This document shows, piece by piece, positions 11,545-19,225 of a stretch of 19,289 nucleotides of DNA. The position numbers and the translations under genes were made by a program. The stretch's first letter is position 1. The number at the start of each line of letters is the position of its first letter. Below the pieces are notes generated by a model. That model was not told the DNA's origin. It saw only the letters and a list, made by a program, of their open reading frames with translations, and did no database searches. Source of the stretch: HGM12669 sp048527645 (GTDB taxonomy: Bacteria > Bacillota > Clostridia > Oscillospirales > CAG-272); the NCBI GenBank assembly GCA_048527645.1, contig DBGFNI010000174.1:1-19289 (forward strand). Direction: 5' to 3'.

Positions 11545-12228
11545 ATGCAGCGTACCAAGCGAATCCCGTTACGTGAACGCAATCTTCCCGATTACACCCG
11601 GGGAGAAGAAATATTCAATATGGTCACCCACATCGTCGGAGGTGCGATCGGCATCGCGATTCTTGTATTATGTGTGGTTTTTTCCGCGTTGCGGCACAAC
11701 GCCTGGGCAGTCGTCGGGAGCGCTGTATACGGCGCAACGATGATTGTCATGTTTACCGTATCCAGCGTATATCACGGACTGCATATCAACATGGGCAAAA
11801 AAGTGATGCAGGTGATCGACCACTGTGACATTTACTTTTTGATCGCGGGCACCTACACCCCCATCCTGCTCGCCGGAGTCCGCCCGCAGCACCCCGTCAT
11901 CGCATGGGTGGTTTTCGGCGTGGAATGGGGACTGACAGCGCTGGCCGCAACGCTGAATGCGATTGATCTGAAAAAGTACAAAAAATTTTCCATGCTTTGC
12001 TATCTCGGCATGGGATGGTGTATTCTGTTCTGTCTGAAGGCAACGGTGGAGGCGATGACGCTGCCCGGCTTTCTTTGGGTATTGGGCGGAGGCGTGGCTT
12101 TCACCATCGGCGCGGTGCTCTACGGTCTGGGCAAAAGAAAGCGCTATATCCACTCTCTGTTCCACATTTTTGTTGACATCGGATGCATCATGCAATTTTT
12201 CGGTATTTTCTTCTATGTCATTTTATAA
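11545..12228 (+). CDS. Hemolysin III / PAQR family membrane protein
   Basis: The 227-residue protein has seven predicted membrane segments. It carries the PAQR/HlyIII signatures: MVTHIVGG near residue 27, SSVYHGLHINMGK and IDHCDIYFLIAGTYTPI in the middle, and HSLFHIFVDIGCIMQFF near the end. These histidines and the aspartate form the likely metal site (zinc in characterised PAQR proteins). The family has been linked to membrane fluidity or energetics; the haemolysin name is historical and toxicity is not implied. An in-frame GTG at 11512 exists, but AGGAG is 6 nt before ATG 11545, so that start is preferred. The amidase gene follows after 43 nt and may be cotranscribed. Confidence 0.92.
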   Translation: MQRTKRIPLRERNLPDYTRGEEIFNMVTHIVGGAIGIAILVLCVVFSALRHNAWAVVGSAVYGATMIVMFTVSSVYHGLHINMGKKVMQVIDHCDIYFLIAGTYTPILLAGVRPQHPVIAWVVFGVEWGLTALAATLNAIDLKKYKKFSMLCYLGMGWCILFCLKATVEAMTLPGFLWVLGGGVAFTIGAVLYGLGKRKRYIHSLFHIFVDIGCIMQFFGIFFYVIL

Positions 12229-12271
12229 GTCGTTTTCTTTTCTTCGTCATCGGAAAGGACGGTATTCCATC

Positions 12272-13123
12272 ATGCCCGAGCAGCACGACGGTGCGGCGCC
12301 GCAGCAAGCGGCGGTACAAGCCCCACAGACTGATGAAAAACAAAAAAAGCGGAAATTCCCTTTTTGGGTTTTCCTGATCGGCATTGTGCTCCTGCTCATT
12401 GCCGCCGCTCTTCTTCTATGGTATTGCAGCAGAGACTCGGATATTCCAACAGTCAAAAAAGTCCGGGAAAAAATACAGTATAGCGACACAGAAGCACCCC
12501 GCGGCAGCGCGGAGAAAATCACCCGCCGGGAATACTGGACTGTGTGCATCGACGCCGGTCACGGCTATTGTGACCCGGGCGCGCAGAGTACATATCTGAA
12601 CGGATTGGACGAAGCGGATGTCAATCTCGCCGTCGCCTGCCGACTGCGGGACATCCTAAAGCAGCGGAACATCCGTGTTGTGATGACCCGCGAAGAAGGG
12701 AGCGGGTACGATCCCGACGCGGAAAAGCTGGAGCTGGCAGACCGAACCGATCTTGCCAACAGCAGCGAAATCGATCTGTTTATCAGCATCCACTGCAACA
12801 GCTTCACCGATCCCTCTGTCAGCGGCACCAGACTGTACTACACACTTGACGGCACCTGGGACAACGCGACAAAGATGCTCGCCTGCAAGCTGGGCGACGC
12901 CTTCTCCGCCCTCTCCCCGGTTTCTCCGGCGCTCTATCCGCAGCCGGTGTCCGATTCCTTCTATGTCGTAAGAAACACCGATGTGCCCGCGGTTCTGATT
13001 GAGCTTGGCTTTATCACCAACCCCGAAGAAGGCGCTTCCATGGCAACGCAGTCTTGGCAGAAAGAAGCAGCGCAAAGCCTGTATGAAGGCATCGCGCAAT
13101 ATATCGAGGACGAGAAATATTAA
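12272..13123 (+). CDS. Membrane-anchored N-acetylmuramoyl-L-alanine amidase (Amidase_3)
   Basis: The 283-residue protein has a cytoplasmic head rich in Gln/Ala, one transmembrane helix (about 30-51, FPFWVFLIGIVLLLIAAALLLWY) and an outward-facing catalytic domain. Zinc ligands are His97 (DAGHG), Glu114 (DEADVNLA) and His174 (SIHCNS), and the catalytic Glu244 is in LIELGFITN. It cleaves the amide bond between N-acetylmuramic acid and the stem peptide in cell wall peptidoglycan, likely in remodelling or cell separation. No LysM, SPOR or SH3 domain is present. An alternative ATG at 12215 overlaps the previous stop, but the one at 12272 has an AAAGGA-type site. It lies downstream of the HlyIII gene, which may be in the same transcript. 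Confidence 0.93.
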   Translation: MPEQHDGAAPQQAAVQAPQTDEKQKKRKFPFWVFLIGIVLLLIAAALLLWYCSRDSDIPTVKKVREKIQYSDTEAPRGSAEKITRREYWTVCIDAGHGYCDPGAQSTYLNGLDEADVNLAVACRLRDILKQRNIRVVMTREEGSGYDPDAEKLELADRTDLANSSEIDLFISIHCNSFTDPSVSGTRLYYTLDGTWDNATKMLACKLGDAFSALSPVSPALYPQPVSDSFYVVRNTDVPAVLIELGFITNPEEGASMATQSWQKEAAQSLYEGIAQYIEDEKY

Positions 13124-13248
13124 AAAGTTCTGTTGCAGAAATGCGCGCCCAAATCAAGCGGCGTGGGGCATTTCGCAGTGCACAATTCCCGGTGTTTTCC
13201 GCACGCATTTTTTTCATCGTACCTTTTTCGGATATCTGCAAAAAATTC

Positions 13249-13277
13249 TTGTTTTTTCTTGTGTTATCTGTTATAAT
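13249..13277 (+). promoter_or_regulatory. Promoter of the DUF1858 gene
   Basis: TTGTTT (13249-13254) and TATAAT (13272-13277) have a 17-bp spacer. The 13124-13248 stretch before it holds no gene; a GAAATGC/GCATTTC stem (13138 onward) without a T-run may be a weak end signal for the amidase gene. Confidence 0.72.
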
Positions 13278-13309
13278 AATATTGAAATCCAAAGAAAAGG
13301 AGAAATACA

Positions 13310-13510
13310 ATGGAAGTCAGCAAAACAAGTATTATCGGCGATGTACTGGACGCGGCACCCGATACCGCGGAGTATTTTCTTGAGATCGGCATGCACTGCC
13401 TGGGTTGCCCCTCTGCAAGAGGGGAAAGCATTGAGGACGCCTGTGCCGTTCACGGAACAGACGCAGATGCTCTGGTTGAAAAGATCAACGCACATCTGGC
13501 AGGTAAATAA
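13310..13510 (+). CDS. DUF1858 domain protein (small disulfide-type redox protein)
   Basis: The 66-residue protein has the DUF1858 pattern: SKTSIIGDVLDAAPDTAEYFLEIGMHCLGCPSARGESIEDACAVHGTD. The CLGC pair (Cys30/Cys33) is the family's putative redox centre, and a third cysteine (Cys45, DACAVHG) is also conserved in form. Such proteins are common in anaerobes and are thought to act as redox or metal partners of hybrid-cluster-like proteins; the function is unproven. AAAGGAG lies 8 nt before the ATG. It has its own promoter and is followed by a strong terminator, so it is a single-gene unit. Confidence 0.9.
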   Translation: MEVSKTSIIGDVLDAAPDTAEYFLEIGMHCLGCPSARGESIEDACAVHGTDADALVEKINAHLAGK

Positions 13511-13527
13511 AGTAATCTGTCCAAAGC

Positions 13528-13568
13528 AAAAAGAGGAGAGACGCCGCACGGCGTCTCTTCTCTTTTTT
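13528..13568. terminator. Bidirectional rho-independent terminator
   Basis: A long stem, AGAGACGCCG with CGGCGTCTCT, has A-runs on the left and T-runs on the right. It stops the DUF1858 transcript on + and the lipoprotein transcript on -. Confidence 0.92.
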
Positions 13569-13587
13569 CATGGATATCGTTTGCTGC

Positions 13588-14487
13588 TTATTCAAATGTA
13601 ATGGTTATCGCATCCGTATCTTTGATACCGTCCCATGTGTCGGTGTCAAAAATGTGGAACTTCGTTTCCAAATCCTGAATGTCCGTAATATTGTTGTCAT
13701 CCAGATCCGACTGCATAAATGTGATTGTATCCACGGCCTTTTTCCCTGCGGCAATATCGCAGGAGAAATACGGATCTACCATATAGCCGTTGATTGACAC
13801 ATCCTTTGCCTGCACCGTGATGTCCTTGTCCGTGTTGTTTTCCAGATACAAATAAATGTCCGCACCCCAGAAGCTGTCGGAGGAATTCATTTTTTTCACA
13901 ACAATCTTTATCCCGTCCTCGTCCACCGCCGTAAAGCCAGAATCGTCAAACACCTGTGTGTAGGCGGGATCGGCAGTTGTTGTCAAAGTGATTCTTTCGG
14001 TATCACAAATCGTTTCAAAAGTGTCCGAATCGAAAACATGGATCGAAAATTCAACGGCTTGGATTACGGTAATCTCTGATGTCTTCAAATCAGATGACAT
14101 AAATGTTATAGTGTCGTTTGCCTTTTTACCGGCAGCAACTTCCGCTGAAAAGAGCGGATCGATCATCAGGTTGTTCACCGTACAGTTTCGAACCTGAACG
14201 GTAATGTTTTGTGCAGAATTGTTTTCCAGCTGCACCGATATTTCCGCACCCATCAAAGCGTCCGTGTTTAGTTCCGTTGCAGTCACCTTGATGTTGTCGC
14301 GGTCCATCAGAACTGTTTCCTCAATGGTGACATCATCCGCAATTTGTGTGTTGTCGGAAGTCTCGTTTGCATCCTTCCCCTCACCGTTTACCACATCTTT
14401 ATCATTGAGATCGCCTGATGAGCCGCCGCAGGAAAACAAACAGAACATTAATCCGAGTAGTAATAGAACAGACAACAGTTTTTTCAT
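13588..14487 (-). CDS. Lipoprotein with tandemly duplicated extracellular domain
   Basis: The 299-residue protein starts MKKLLSVLLLLGLMFCLFSCGGSS, a lipoprotein signal with lipobox LFSC and lipidated Cys20. An acidic Asp/Asn/Glu spacer follows. Two copies of a roughly 115-residue domain then make up the rest (about 57-170 and 183-298). Shared landmarks are QLENN/YLENN, TVQVRNCTVNNLMIDPLFS versus TVQAKDVSINGYMVDPYFS, AAGKKA-DTITFM-SDL, and HVFDSDT versus HIFDTDT near each end. It should be anchored to the outer face of the cytoplasmic membrane. I recognise no enzymatic motif; beta-rich ligand binding is plausible. An AGGGGG site precedes the ATG, and the promoter is at 14530-14558. Confidence 0.87.
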   Translation of the reverse strand: MKKLLSVLLLLGLMFCLFSCGGSSGDLNDKDVVNGEGKDANETSDNTQIADDVTIEETVLMDRDNIKVTATELNTDALMGAEISVQLENNSAQNITVQVRNCTVNNLMIDPLFSAEVAAGKKANDTITFMSSDLKTSEITVIQAVEFSIHVFDSDTFETICDTERITLTTTADPAYTQVFDDSGFTAVDEDGIKIVVKKMNSSDSFWGADIYLYLENNTDKDITVQAKDVSINGYMVDPYFSCDIAAGKKAVDTITFMQSDLDDNNITDIQDLETKFHIFDTDTWDGIKDTDAITITFE

Positions 14488-14529
14488 TATTGATACCCCC
14501 TAAAACAGCATTAGTTGTCTCCATATAGG

Positions 14530-14558
14530 ATTTTACCACACATCCACGCAAAAGTCAA
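14530..14558 (-). promoter_or_regulatory. Promoter of the lipoprotein gene
   Basis: On the - strand TTGACT (14553-14558) and TAAAAT (14530-14535) are 17 bp apart. The 5' leader to the ATG at 14487 is about 35 nt. It diverges from the XRE regulator. Confidence 0.8.
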
Positions 14559-14633
14559 CTCTTTTGAGGTAACTTTTTTAATTCAAAATGGATAATATAT
14601 TGTTAGTAACATAAATGAAAGAGGTTATGTATA

Positions 14634-14876
14634 TTGACAATCGGAGACGCAATGCGGGAGCGTATTCTCGAATTATGCCGAGAACGCCATATTACCGTCA
14701 ACAAATTATCAACCATCAGCGGATTAACACAATCTACCGTCAATAACATCGTCAACGGCAGGAATAAAAGTGCCACCATTTCCACCATTAAAAAAATATG
14801 CGATGGACTGGACATAACAATCATTGAGTTTTTTTCTTCTGAGCTGTTTGAAGATTTGGGACAGGAATTGGAATAA
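14634..14876 (+). CDS. Small XRE (Cro/C1)-type helix-turn-helix regulator
   Basis: The 80-residue protein, MTIGDAMRERILELCRERHITVNKLSTISGLTQSTVNNIVNGRNKSATISTIKKICDGLDITIIEFF, is a single HTH_3 domain. The recognition helix is around LTQSTVNNIVNG (31-42). It starts with TTG at 14634, preceded by GAGG 9 nt upstream; the first ATG is at residue 7, and the family normally includes the TIGDA residues. Such stand-alone XRE proteins are frequent in Clostridia and their targets are unknown. Its divergence from the lipoprotein gene makes that gene a candidate target. No confident -35/-10 was found. A perfect palindromic terminator follows. Confidence 0.88.
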   Translation: MTIGDAMRERILELCRERHITVNKLSTISGLTQSTVNNIVNGRNKSATISTIKKICDGLDITIIEFFSSELFEDLGQELE

Positions 14877-14893
14877 ATGAAAATAACCGCCAA

Positions 14894-14929
14894 AAAAGCG
14901 GAGATGTGTGATCACACATCTCCGCTTTT
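14894..14929. terminator. 36-bp perfect palindrome, bidirectional terminator
   Basis: Eighteen-base arms pair perfectly (AAAAGCGGAGATGTGTGA at 14894-14911 and its complement to 14929). Flanking A and T runs make it effective on both strands, for the XRE gene on + and the alpha-galactosidase on -. Confidence 0.92.
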
Positions 14930-14954
14930 CGTTCATAATCAAACATGTAACAGA

Positions 14955-16082
14955 TCAGTCCTTCACGATCTTGCCGCGATAGATGCTGCATTCGTGCGGC
15001 TCCAGACAGATGCTGAAATAGTCTTTTTCCTGGCGCAGCTTTTCACCGGTGAACAGCTCTGTTGCTTCCAGATGATAGCCGCTGTTGACCGTCAGACCGA
15101 TCTCGCATGCATGCGCGCGCGCCGGGCATGCAGAATCGCGCGGATTGAGGAACAACAATGCAATTTCATTGCCTGACAGGTGACGCATGAACACATTGTT
15201 CGCAGCATACTCCTGGCAAACACGCAGCGGTCCGCGGCACTCGGGATCCTGATTGATGCGGATCAGCTCCTTGTTGGTCACCAGCGCCTTGGTTTCAGGC
15301 GTCATATGGCGAACGTCACAGCCGAGCATCAGCGGCGTTCCAAACAGGCACCACAGTGCAAACTGGGTGCGATATTCGCGATCGTTACAGCCGGAGGAAC
15401 CAACGTTGCCCTTGCCGTACATACCGACCGTCATCATATCCATATCATTGAAGCAGCCGGGTGCGTTGCTGCCGAACTTCGAGATCTGCGAGCAGGCTAT
15501 TTCATAGTAAGAATTAAAGTTGTCGCACACATCACCGGTCGAGCGGTACAGATCCGCGCCGGCAGCGCGTGCCCAGCTCCACACATCGTCCAGACCCCAG
15601 TTGCAAGCGGAGAAAACAATGTCTCTGCCGCAGGAACGCAGCGCCATACCCATACGGCGGTACAAGAACGGGCTTGCAGTCATGCCGGGAACAAAGCAGT
15701 TATCATATTTCAGATAATCGACGCCCCACTCTGCGAAGGTCTCCGCATCCAGGTACTCATGGTCATAAGAGCCGGGGTAATCTGCACAGGTACGGACGCC
15801 CGCACAAGAGTACATGCCGAATTTCAGACCCTTGGAATGTACATAATCCGCAACATATTTCATGCCGTGGGGGAATTTCTTGTGGTCGGGGACCAAGCGT
15901 TCGGTCTTGGGATCACGGTCATATTCGCTCCAGCAGTCATCAATGACCAGATACTGATACCCCGCGTCAAGCAGACCCTCATTGACCATGGCATCGGCCG
16001 TTTCCATAATCAGTTCTTCGTCGATGTTCTCCCCGAACGTATTCCAAGTGTTGTACCCCATGGGCGGCGTCTTCAAAAACAT
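14955..16082 (-). CDS. GH27-family alpha-galactosidase
   Basis: The 375-residue protein begins MFLKTPPMGYNTWNTFGENI, the typical GH27 start, and has YLVIDDCW (44-51). The nucleophile Asp127 is in YLKYDNC, and the acid/base Asp215 in FNDMDMM corresponds to the NDxDM motif of family members. FALWCLFGTPLMLGCDVRHM (241-260) is conserved too. The (beta/alpha)8 barrel cleaves terminal alpha-1,6-linked galactose from melibiose, raffinose-type sugars or plant galactomannan fragments with retention. No signal peptide is present, so it acts in the cytoplasm on imported oligosaccharides; no transporter is visible here. AAAGGAG precedes the ATG. It has its own promoter with a palindrome, suggesting a sugar-responsive repressor encoded elsewhere. 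The upstream aldo/keto reductase could be read through into it. Confidence 0.95.
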   Translation of the reverse strand: MFLKTPPMGYNTWNTFGENIDEELIMETADAMVNEGLLDAGYQYLVIDDCWSEYDRDPKTERLVPDHKKFPHGMKYVADYVHSKGLKFGMYSCAGVRTCADYPGSYDHEYLDAETFAEWGVDYLKYDNCFVPGMTASPFLYRRMGMALRSCGRDIVFSACNWGLDDVWSWARAAGADLYRSTGDVCDNFNSYYEIACSQISKFGSNAPGCFNDMDMMTVGMYGKGNVGSSGCNDREYRTQFALWCLFGTPLMLGCDVRHMTPETKALVTNKELIRINQDPECRGPLRVCQEYAANNVFMRHLSGNEIALLFLNPRDSACPARAHACEIGLTVNSGYHLEATELFTGEKLRQEKDYFSICLEPHECSIYRGKIVKD

Positions 16083-16164
16083 AGTGTTGTCTCCTTTAAT
16101 ATTCTGTGTTTAAGTACTGAAGTGTAATGATTCCGTCAGAGTCCCGCATCAGAAATCCGGCAGT

Positions 16165-16176
16165 TTTCCGCGGAAA
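16165..16176. promoter_or_regulatory. Palindromic operator candidate TTTCCGCGGAAA
   Basis: This perfect 12-bp palindrome with a central CG step begins about 8 bp after the expected transcription start of the GH27 gene. Symmetric CG-centred sites are typical of LacI-family sugar repressors. It does not match the standard cre consensus of CcpA. Confidence 0.5.
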
Positions 16177-16190
16177 TTCGCACTGTGGTC

Positions 16191-16219
16191 AGTATAACAT
16201 AGCAAGGTAAAAATTGCAA
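16191..16219 (-). promoter_or_regulatory. Promoter of the alpha-galactosidase gene
   Basis: On the - strand TTGCAA (16214-16219) and TATACT (16191-16196) are separated by 17 bp, leaving a 5' leader of about 100 nt before the ATG at 16082. Confidence 0.78.
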
Positions 16220-16274
16220 GTGCTTTCTCAGATTTTCAAGGCATATTTTCCCTTTGTTTTTTGGCTTGCCGCGC

Positions 16275-17162
16275 TTACTTTTTTTCACCCCACACCAGCG
16301 CGTCGGCGGGCGCATCCTCCGGGCGGAACCCCGAAAAGCCGGTGGTTTCCATGGCGGCGATCTGCGCCATGTCCTCAGGTGAAATTGTGAAGTCAAACAC
16401 CTGCATGTTCTGCTCAATCCGCTGCGGGGTCACCGATTTGGGCATGGGGAGCACGCCGCTTTGCAGACAGAAGCGGATGCAAAGCTGCGCGGTGCTTCTG
16501 CCGTATTTTGCTGCGATCTGCTCAAGCCCGGGATCGCGCAGCACAGCCCCGCTGCCCAGCGGGCTCCACGCTTCCACCACCATGCCCTGCGCACGGGAAT
16601 ATTCCACATTCTGCATCTGTGTGTAGCCGGGATGGAACTCAATCTGATTGACCATGGGCATCACGGAGGCAAAGGGACGCAGCGCCTCAATATGCTTTTC
16701 CTCAAAATTGCTCACGCCGATCGCGCGCACCTTGCCGTCCTGATACATTTTTTCAAATGCGCGCCAGGTGTCGGCGTTTGTCTGCTGCCACTGCTCGTCA
16801 CGGTATGCAACACTCGGCCAGTGAATCAGATACAGATCCAGATAGTCCAGCCCCAGATCGCGCAGAGAGGTTTCCAGCGCTTCCACCGTTTTCTGATAGC
16901 CGCGCATGGTAATCCAGTGCTTAGTCGTGACAAACACATCCTCGCGCTTCACCCCGGAAAGGCGAATGCCCTCGCCGACGCTTTTCTCGTTGCCGTAAGC
17001 GGCAGCGGTGTCGATGTGGCGGTATCCCAGCTCCAGCGCGCACCTGACGCTGTCGCGCGCCGCCTGCCCGTCGGGCGTTTGCCAGGTGCCAAAGCCCAGG
17101 CAGGGGATTTTCACCCCGTTGGAAAGCTGAAACGAATCGTTGACAGAATAAAACTCCTTCAT
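16275..17162 (-). CDS. Aldo/keto reductase (AKR5-like)
   Basis: The 295-residue TIM-barrel NADPH-dependent reductase has the full catalytic tetrad: Asp51 and Tyr56 (HIDTAAAYGNE), Lys81 (VTTKHW) and His114 (YLIHWP). SNFEEKHIEAL, NQIEFHPGY and the C-terminal PMPKSVTPQRIEQNMQVFDF (cofactor-binding loop) match the 2,5-diketo-D-gluconate reductase group. It reduces aldehydes or ketones; the specific substrate cannot be read. GGAGG is 9 nt before the ATG at 17162. A TATAAT lies just upstream on the - strand (17188 region), but I found no good -35. The alpha-galactosidase lies downstream on the same strand but has its own promoter. Confidence 0.93.
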   Translation of the reverse strand: MKEFYSVNDSFQLSNGVKIPCLGFGTWQTPDGQAARDSVRCALELGYRHIDTAAAYGNEKSVGEGIRLSGVKREDVFVTTKHWITMRGYQKTVEALETSLRDLGLDYLDLYLIHWPSVAYRDEQWQQTNADTWRAFEKMYQDGKVRAIGVSNFEEKHIEALRPFASVMPMVNQIEFHPGYTQMQNVEYSRAQGMVVEAWSPLGSGAVLRDPGLEQIAAKYGRSTAQLCIRFCLQSGVLPMPKSVTPQRIEQNMQVFDFTISPEDMAQIAAMETTGFSGFRPEDAPADALVWGEKK

Positions 17163-17220
17163 TTTTGATTTCCTCCGTATATAATATTATAATGTTTGTT
17201 TGTCCTTCATCCGGCGCTGC

Positions 17221-17237
17221 GCTGTCTGTGCGACAGC
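17221..17237. repeat. Small palindrome GCTGTC-N5-GACAGC in the divergent region
   Basis: The perfect 6-bp arms lie between the aldo/keto reductase and the HAD gene promoters. No T-run, so not a terminator. It could be an operator shared by the divergent genes or a chance hairpin. Confidence 0.35.
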
Positions 17238-17256
17238 AAAAATGCCGGAATGGATA

Positions 17257-17285
17257 TTGATTTTTCGCTTTGCGTGGACTATAAT
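17257..17285 (+). promoter_or_regulatory. Promoter of the HAD phosphatase gene
   Basis: TTGATT (17257-17262) and TATAAT (17280-17285) are 17 bp apart. The ATG at 17316 is about 30 nt downstream of the -10. Confidence 0.83.
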
Positions 17286-17315
17286 GATAGCATCAAGCAT
17301 CAAGAGGAACACATC

Positions 17316-18086
17316 ATGATCAATCCGAAACTGATTATTTGCGACATCGACGGGACGCTGCTGCCCATGCGAACGGAAATCCTGCCCGATGACCTGAAAC
17401 AAACCATTCAATCCGTGGTGGATCGCGGATATTTTTTCGCGCTGAACACCGGCAGGCAATACAGCTTTGTCCGCGACATTTTTCTGCCTCTGCTCGACCG
17501 AATTTATATCGTCTGTCAGAGCGGCAGCACCATGTATCACAACGATCGGCTGCTGCTGCATCGGCCGCTGCCCCGTGCGCTGTGCATGCAGATTGAAGCA
17601 TATTTTTCCTCGCTGCCCGGCACGGAATATATCGCCTCAACCGAAAAGGGATATTATTATATCGGCAAAGCCCCCGTCCATGAGAAAATGCAGCGCATTT
17701 TCAAGGCGGAGCGCATGGTGCCGGTGGAGAGTGTCTCCTGCATCCCCGAAGAAATCTGTCAGATGACGCTGTATGACTTTGATGACATTGCCGCCCGGCA
17801 GCAAGGCGTTGCACAAATGCTGCACGGCGCGGCACGCGCCAGCGTCGGATCAGATCTGTGTCTGGATATCACCGTGGGGGACAAGGCAACCGGAACGCGC
17901 GCGCTGTGCGAGCAGCTCGGCATCGACGTCAAAGACGCCGTGGCGTTCGGCGATAATTACAACGACGTCCCCATGCTGCGCGTCTGCGGCGAGGGTTATA
18001 TCATGTCGCATGCCTCCGAGGAGTTGAAAAAAATGATTCCGCTGCATTGCCCGGATGTGCACGCATATCTGCGCAGACTGCTCTGA
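17316..18086 (+). CDS. Cof-type HAD-IIB phosphatase
   Basis: The 256-residue protein has motif I IICDIDGTLLP with nucleophile Asp10 and acid/base Asp12, motif II LNTGR, a motif III lysine in VGDKATGTRALCEQLGI and motif IV AFGDNYNDVPML. The long insert between motifs II and III is the C2B cap of the Cof/YidA group. These enzymes dephosphorylate sugar phosphates, FMN or other small phosphates and need Mg. The start is the ATG at 17316, preceded by AGAGGA and a promoter; earlier in-frame starts would include the promoter itself. It ends 5 bp before the stop of the convergent azlD gene, with no room for a terminator between them. Confidence 0.93.
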   Translation: MINPKLIICDIDGTLLPMRTEILPDDLKQTIQSVVDRGYFFALNTGRQYSFVRDIFLPLLDRIYIVCQSGSTMYHNDRLLLHRPLPRALCMQIEAYFSSLPGTEYIASTEKGYYYIGKAPVHEKMQRIFKAERMVPVESVSCIPEEICQMTLYDFDDIAARQQGVAQMLHGAARASVGSDLCLDITVGDKATGTRALCEQLGIDVKDAVAFGDNYNDVPMLRVCGEGYIMSHASEELKKMIPLHCPDVHAYLRRLL

Positions 18087-18091
18087 TGGCG

Positions 18092-18418
18092 TCAAAACAC
18101 CAGCGCAAGCAGCAGCATATAGCAAAGGGTCCCGCCCGCGATCGACAGCAGCATCTGCTTTTTCCACAGATGCAGCGCCGCGGTCACGGCGATACCGATC
18201 AGCTCCGGGATGCCGTGGGAGCCGGACAGCAGCGAGACATTGCGCAAACAATAAATCACCAGCATACCGAAAACCGCCCCGGGCAGCACCTTGCCAAGGT
18301 ATACAATATATTTCGGTGTTTCCCGCTTACCTGAAAAGATGAAAAACGGCAAAAAGCGCGTGAGCATCGTCCCCAGCGCCACCGCCGCAATGGTGATCAG
18401 CTGCTGTGTCAATGTCAT
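18092..18418 (-). CDS. azlD: AzlD-family branched-chain amino acid export subunit
   Basis: The 108-residue hydrophobic protein, MTLTQQLITIAAVALGTMLTRFLPFFIFSG, has four predicted membrane helices and the conserved TRFLPFF motif. It ends CYMLLLALVF. AzlD works with AzlC as a two-part permease that exports branched-chain amino acids (or their analogues such as azaleucine). Its ATG overlaps the azlC stop in an ATGA junction (18415-18418), so translation is coupled. Length is normal for the family. Confidence 0.93.
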   Translation of the reverse strand: MTLTQQLITIAAVALGTMLTRFLPFFIFSGKRETPKYIVYLGKVLPGAVFGMLVIYCLRNVSLLSGSHGIPELIGIAVTAALHLWKKQMLLSIAGGTLCYMLLLALVF

Positions 18419-19158
18419 GGCGTACCTCCGTTTGAAAAACCGCTCTGCTCGATGGGACGGCGAAACAGAGACAGCATCGCCAAAATCCCGCACATCGCAG
18501 GCAAGATGAAGTTCTCTGTGCCAAACAGCACCAGGCAAAGCAGGGATATTGCCAGTCCCGCCAGTGCGCTGATATGGTTTTGTTCCTTCTGCCACTGATC
18601 AATAAAAATGACCGTGAACATCGCCGTCATCACAAAATCCAGCCCCTGCACCCGAACGGACAGCAGCCCGCCGAACACACCGCCGAGTGTCGCGCCTGCA
18701 AACCAGTAGAGATGATTGAGCAGCGTCACAAAAAACATAAACCAGCCGCGGTCTGTGTGCGGCGGTATCTGCGCGGTGCAATTGACGGAAAAGCTCTCGT
18801 CGCACATGCCGAAAATCAGATACGGCTTTTTCCATCCCGTCCCGCGGTACTGCTCCAGCATCGCGATCCCGTAAAACAGATGGCGGGCGTTGAGCATCAG
18901 CGTCAGCAAAAATGCCTGCATCGGCTGAAAGCCCGCCAGCAGCAGATTGGCTGCCACAAACTCCGCGGAGCCGGCAAAAATCACCAGACTCATCACCATC
19001 GGATACCAGAACGCAAAGCCCAGCGACCGCATATAAATCCCGTAGGTCACGCCCAAAAAAAGAAAGCCGGCCAAAATCGGCAGGGTATGCACAAACGCGG
19101 TGTGCAGCGCATCACACAGCACAGCGCTCCCTTTTCCCGATGTCCGCTCGCCCCGCAA
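18415..19158 (-). CDS. azlC: AzlC-family branched-chain amino acid permease
   Basis: The 247-residue protein has AFVHTLPILAGFLFLGVTYGIYMRSLGF, then FAGSAEFVAANLLLAG and LMLNARHLFYGIAML, which are AzlC hallmarks. About six to seven helices follow, with GMCDESFSV conserved. It forms the export channel with AzlD. The start is TTG at 19158, 6 nt after GGGAGG; no ATG lies nearby in frame, and this start keeps the usual N-terminal length. The promoter is at 19197-19225. An Lrp- or AzlB-like regulator, often adjacent in other species, is not seen; it might lie outside the window. Confidence 0.93.
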   Translation of the reverse strand: MRGERTSGKGSAVLCDALHTAFVHTLPILAGFLFLGVTYGIYMRSLGFAFWYPMVMSLVIFAGSAEFVAANLLLAGFQPMQAFLLTLMLNARHLFYGIAMLEQYRGTGWKKPYLIFGMCDESFSVNCTAQIPPHTDRGWFMFFVTLLNHLYWFAGATLGGVFGGLLSVRVQGLDFVMTAMFTVIFIDQWQKEQNHISALAGLAISLLCLVLFGTENFILPAMCGILAMLSLFRRPIEQSGFSNGGTP

Positions 19159-19196
19159 CAGGCACCCCTCCCTTTGTCGTCCAACCGTTCTTTTTT

Positions 19197-19225
19197 ATTG
19201 TATCACCACAAGGCAGACAAATCAA
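19197..19225 (-). promoter_or_regulatory. Promoter of the azlC-azlD operon
   Basis: On the - strand TTGATT (19220-19225) and TACAAT (19197-19202) are separated by 17 bp, about 39 nt before the TTG start. Confidence 0.75.

Noticed and set aside
15180..16127. 315-codon + strand frame opposite the alpha-galactosidase
   Set aside because: Antisense to a clear GH27 gene with catalytic residues; no start signal or recognisable domain.
16461..17168. 235-codon + strand frame opposite the aldo/keto reductase
   Set aside because: Shadow of a clear enzyme gene; histidine/glutamine-rich noise.
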